A stretch of DNA of 64,000 bases from an uncultured Oscillospiraceae bacterium (GTDB lineage Bacteria > Bacillota > Clostridia > Oscillospirales > Oscillospiraceae), in contig CAKTNP010000003.1 of assembly GCA_934589155.1 (NCBI GenBank), forward strand, positions 89,542-153,541, read 5' to 3'. This document shows positions 60,985-64,000 of this stretch, in pieces; position 1 is the stretch's first letter, and each line of letters starts with the position of its first letter. A model generated the notes under the pieces. The model was not told the DNA's origin, did no database searches, and saw only the letters and a program-made list of their open reading frames with translations. Made by a program: the position numbers and the translations under genes.

Positions 60985-61814
60985 CCGTTGGGATCGTGGG
61001 CTTGGGCCTCATCGGCGGCTCCATGGCCCGGGCTTATGCCAAGGCGGGCCATCGGGTCCTGGCCTATAATCGGAGCCGCAGCACACTTGAATTTGCCAGG
61101 CTCTCCGGTGCCGTGTCTGAGGAGCTGACCAGGGACAACGCAAAAGACTGTGACTTGCTGATCCTGTCCCTGTATCCGGAGGCCTGCGTGGACTACCTTC
61201 GGGATATGGGACCCTATCTTTCCAAAAACTGCCTGGCCCTGGACTGCGGCGGTGTGAAGCGGGAGGTCTGTGCCGGGTGCTTTCCCCTGGCGGAGCGGTA
61301 CGGCTTTACCTTCGTAGGGGGGCATCCCATGGCGGGCACCCATTTTTCTGGCTTTAAGTACAGCCGGTCCAACCTGTTCCAGGGGGCGCCAATGGTGATC
61401 GTGCCTCCGGTGTTCGACGACATGGCCCTTTTGGAGCGGGTGAAAGAAGCGCTGGCCCCCTGCGGCTTCGGCTCCTTTTCCGTGACCACGGCGGAGGAAC
61501 ACGACCGGATGATCGCTTTTACCTCCCAGATGCCCCATATTATTTCCAACGCCTTTATCAAAAGCCCCACGGCGGGGAGCCACAAGGGCTTTTCCGCCGG
61601 CAGCTATAAGGACCTGACTCGGGTGGCATGGCTGAATCCCGAGATGTGGGCGGAGCTGTTTTTGGAAAACCGGGACAACCTGATAACGGAATTGGACGTT
61701 CTGGTGGAGGCTTTGCAGAAATACCGGGACGCCCTGGATACCCGGGACCGGGAAGAGCTGACCCGGCTTTTGGACGAGGGTAAGAAACGGAAAGAGCAGG
61801 TGGACGGCACATGA
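60981..61814 (+). CDS. tyrA: Prephenate dehydrogenase
   Basis: 277 residues. VGIVGLGLIGGSMARAYAKAG (2-22, in pattern GxGxxG) binds NAD; FVGGHPMAGTHFSGFKYS and FTSQMPHIISNAF are TyrA motifs with the catalytic His. The C-terminal ACT domain of longer forms is absent. It oxidises prephenate toward tyrosine. Overlaps aroF by 4 bp and aroB by 4 bp. Confidence 0.94.
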   Translation: MTVGIVGLGLIGGSMARAYAKAGHRVLAYNRSRSTLEFARLSGAVSEELTRDNAKDCDLLILSLYPEACVDYLRDMGPYLSKNCLALDCGGVKREVCAGCFPLAERYGFTFVGGHPMAGTHFSGFKYSRSNLFQGAPMVIVPPVFDDMALLERVKEALAPCGFGSFSVTTAEEHDRMIAFTSQMPHIISNAFIKSPTAGSHKGFSAGSYKDLTRVAWLNPEMWAELFLENRDNLITELDVLVEALQKYRDALDTRDREELTRLLDEGKKRKEQVDGT

Positions 61815-62863
61815 CGACCGTAAGCGTGACTGCTTCTCGGAATTATGAAGTGAAAATCGGCCGGGGCCTTTTGGACCGGGCCGGGGAGAAATTGCGGGGG
61901 CTCACCCGCACCGACGGTGTCGCCGTCGTCACTGACAGCAATGTGGCTCCCCTGTACCTGGACCGGCTGGAGAGGAGCCTCCGGGCGGCGGGATACGGGG
62001 TGCAGAGTTTCGTGTTCCCGGCGGGGGAGCCCTCCAAAAACGGGGAGACCTATCTGAAGCTCTTGGGCTTTTTGGCGGACTGCCGCCTGACCCGGACGGA
62101 TACGGTGGTGGCCCTGGGCGGCGGCGTCACCGGGGACCTGGCGGGCTTTGCCGCTGCTACCTACCTCCGGGGCCTGGACTTTGTGCAGATCCCCACCACC
62201 CTTCTGGCGGCGGTGGATTCCTCTGTGGGAGGGAAAACCGCTATCGATCTGCCTGAGGGCAAGAACCTGGCCGGGGCCTTTTACCAGCCCATGGCGGTGC
62301 TCTGCGATCTGGATACCCTGGACACCCTGCCGGACGAGATCTTCCGGGAGGGCTGCGCCGAGGTCATTAAATACGCCGTTTTGTTTGACGAGGACCTGTT
62401 CCGGCATCTTTGGGACCGGGGTCCGGACTTTGACCGGAGCCGGGTGGTGACCCGGTGCGTGGAGTGCAAGCGGGACGTGGTAAAGGCCGACGAGTTCGAC
62501 ACCGGCGCCCGGCAGCTTTTGAACCTGGGCCACACCGTGGGCCACGGCATTGAGCGGGCGTCCAATTATACCGTGTCTCACGGAGCTGCCGTGGCGGCGG
62601 GTATGGCCATCGTGTCCCGGGCCGCCGCGAAGATGGGCGTCTGCTCCCGGGAGCTGGCGGACCGCGTCGAGGAAATTCTCCGCAGGTTCAGCTTGCCCAC
62701 CGGCACGGAGTTCCCGGTGGAGGCTCTCCTGTCTGGGATGTTCGCGGACAAGAAACGCTCCGGCGACCGGATCAACCTGATCCTGCCGGAAAAGATCGGC
62801 CGCTGCCGGATCCAGGGGATCCCGGTGGCGGACCTACCCTCCATTTTGGAAGCGGGACTGTAA
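61811..62863 (+). CDS. aroB: 3-Dehydroquinate synthase
   Basis: 350 residues. LGGGVTGDLAGFAAATYLRG, PTTLLAAVDSSVGGKTAID and NLGHTVGHGIERAS contain the NAD- and zinc-binding residues of AroB. Second step of the shikimate route. One base separates it from aroA. Confidence 0.97.
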   Translation: MTTVSVTASRNYEVKIGRGLLDRAGEKLRGLTRTDGVAVVTDSNVAPLYLDRLERSLRAAGYGVQSFVFPAGEPSKNGETYLKLLGFLADCRLTRTDTVVALGGGVTGDLAGFAAATYLRGLDFVQIPTTLLAAVDSSVGGKTAIDLPEGKNLAGAFYQPMAVLCDLDTLDTLPDEIFREGCAEVIKYAVLFDEDLFRHLWDRGPDFDRSRVVTRCVECKRDVVKADEFDTGARQLLNLGHTVGHGIERASNYTVSHGAAVAAGMAIVSRAAAKMGVCSRELADRVEEILRRFSLPTGTEFPVEALLSGMFADKKRSGDRINLILPEKIGRCRIQGIPVADLPSILEAGL

Positions 62864-62864
62864 T

Positions 62865-64000
62865 ATGAATGTGACCATTACCCCCCGTCCCCTTTTGGGG
62901 ACCATTGCCGCCATTCCCTCCAAATCCCAGGCCCATCGGCTTTTGATCTGCGCTGCCCTGGCCGGGGAGCCTACGGACCTGCGCTGTGCCGCCCTGTCCC
63001 GGGATATTCTGGCCACGGCGGACTGCCTCCGGGCCCTTGGAGCCCGGGTGGACCGGACCCCGGAGGGCTTTTCCGTGGCCTGCGGGCCGAGACCCGAGAG
63101 GGCGGAGGCGGACTGCGGCGAAAGCGGTTCCACCCTGCGCTTTCTCCTGCCGGTGGCGGGAGCCCTGGGGGTGGATACGACATTTTTCCTCCATGGGCGG
63201 CTGCCCCAGCGGCCTCTTTCTCCCCTGTGGGAGGAAATGGAGCGCATGGGCGCCCGGCTGTCCCGGCCCACCGGGGATACCGTCCGGTGTCAGGGAGCCC
63301 TGCAGCCCGGCGCCTATACCCTGGCCGGGGATGTGTCTTCCCAGTTTATTTCGGGACTGCTCTTCGCCCTGCCGGGTCTGCCCGGAGACAGCGAGATCCG
63401 GCTGACGGGCAGCATTCAGTCCAAGCCCTATTTGGATATGACCCTGGCGGCCCTCCGGACCTTTGGGATTGAGATTCTGGAAGAAGACCGGGGCTATCAG
63501 ATCCCCGGAAATCAACATTTTCGCTCCCCCGGGACCCTGACCGTAGAGGGGGACTGGTCCAACGGGGCCTTTTGGCTGACGGCAAAGGCCCTGGGCTCGG
63601 AGCTTCGGGTGACGGGACTGGACTCCAACTCCCCCCAAGGAGACCGGGCGGCGGAGGCCCTGCTGCTCCAGATCTTGACGCGGGGCGGGGACATTGATGT
63701 GAGCCAGATCCCGGACCTGGTCCCCACCCTGGCGGTGGCGGCGGCCCGGGGCGGCGGCGTTACCCGCTTTGTGGGAGCGGGCCGCCTGCGGATCAAGGAA
63801 AGCGACCGGATCGCCTCCGTGTCGGCCATGGTCCGGGCGCTGGGCGGCCGGGCGGAGGAAGGGCCGGACAGCCTCACCGTGTATCCCACGGGTCTTCGGG
63901 GCGGCACCGTCTCCGCCGAAAACGACCATCGAATCGCCATGGCCGCCGCCGTGGCGTCCACCGTCTGCCGGGAGCCCGTGACCATTCTGGGGGCCGAGGC
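62865..64000 (+). CDS. aroA: EPSP synthase, 3' end outside window
   Basis: The frame from ATG 62865 stays open to the last base, giving ~378 residues of an enzyme of normally ~425. IPSKSQAHRLLICAALA, CGESGSTLRFLLPVAG, DVSSQFISGLLFALPG, GDWSNGAFWLTA and RIKESDRIASV are the EPSP synthase motifs. It joins shikimate-3-phosphate and PEP. Fourth gene of the operon; aroC and pheA probably follow beyond the window. Confidence 0.96.
   Translation, partial: MNVTITPRPLLGTIAAIPSKSQAHRLLICAALAGEPTDLRCAALSRDILATADCLRALGARVDRTPEGFSVACGPRPERAEADCGESGSTLRFLLPVAGALGVDTTFFLHGRLPQRPLSPLWEEMERMGARLSRPTGDTVRCQGALQPGAYTLAGDVSSQFISGLLFALPGLPGDSEIRLTGSIQSKPYLDMTLAALRTFGIEILEEDRGYQIPGNQHFRSPGTLTVEGDWSNGAFWLTAKALGSELRVTGLDSNSPQGDRAAEALLLQILTRGGDIDVSQIPDLVPTLAVAAARGGGVTRFVGAGRLRIKESDRIASVSAMVRALGGRAEEGPDSLTVYPTGLRGGTVSAENDHRIAMAAAVASTVCREPVTILGAE

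Noticed and set aside
1-64000. Prophage, insertion sequence, integron or defence island
   Set aside because: No transposase, integrase, terminase, restriction or toxin-antitoxin gene and no terminal repeats were seen.

Overview
The window looks like a chromosome segment of a GC-rich, low-copy-housekeeping Firmicute of the class Clostridia, most plausibly the family Oscillospiraceae (Flavonifractor/Lawsonibacter/Oscillibacter-like). This is inferred from gene types and operon order: infC-rpmI-rplT behind an L20-type attenuator, gdpP-rplI-dnaB-tilS-hpt-ftsH, a YtvI-like permease, RNase J, a PHP-type CpsB phosphatase, LCP-family ligase, energy-coupling (ECF) vitamin transporters, and clear sigma-A promoters. 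No taxon can be proven from the sequence alone. I see no rRNA, tRNA, CRISPR array, insertion sequence or prophage.

Layout. (1) 1-18,730, all on +: a surface-glycan cluster of 18 genes: a 5'-truncated PLP aminotransferase, a PglC-type initiating sugar-phosphate transferase, an ATP-grasp enzyme, five GT4-type, two GT2, one GT32 and one GT-D glycosyltransferase, an EpsG/Wzy-like polymerase, a Wzx flippase, and decoration enzymes (LicD, acyltransferase, pyruvyltransferase), plus one multi-membrane protein of unknown function. Base composition is a mosaic, with AT-richer blocks at about 0.84-2.9, 6.3-7.9 and 10.2-18.7 kb. (2) 18,900-24,970: pta, the translation operon infC-rpmI-rplT (infC seems to start with ATC), a catalytic-domain-only aspartokinase, a HTH+ACT protein, YtvI-like permease and an RluA-type pseudouridine synthase. 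(3) 24,990-35,400: a second glycan/export locus with two divergent operons. On the minus strand LCP - CapD/PglF-type dehydratase - PqqD-like; on the plus strand S26-type peptidase - CpsB-type phosphatase - Ig-like protein - two tandem BY-kinases with Tyr-Gly tails, then an ABC exporter. (4) 35,450-43,360: cation efflux, proB-proA-DUF2500-proC-DUF1292, a GH25 lysozyme, CapA and an MGMT-like protein. (5) 43,365-50,929, minus: gdpP-rplI-dnaB-tilS-hpt-ftsH. (6) 51,000-58,100, plus: RNase J behind a long structured leader, trkA, trmL-pgk-tpiA, and a CBS-pair protein. (7) 58,110-59,690, minus: thiT under a TPP riboswitch and bioY under a BirA-type operator. (8) 59,730-64,000, plus: aroF-tyrA-aroB-aroA, controlled by a classical attenuator with a Tyr/Phe-rich leader peptide.

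How it fits together. The first locus makes lipid-linked glycan repeat units, moves them across the membrane and polymerises and decorates them; the third region supplies a 4,6-dehydratase for the first sugar, chain-length/kinase control and attachment to the wall (LCP). GdpP, TrkA and the CBS protein could form a c-di-AMP/potassium circuit. The most striking single element is the aromatic-amino-acid attenuator at 59,733-59,961; the structured RNase J leader and the PqqD/S26 peptidase pair inside a glycan locus are the best candidates for something not yet described.
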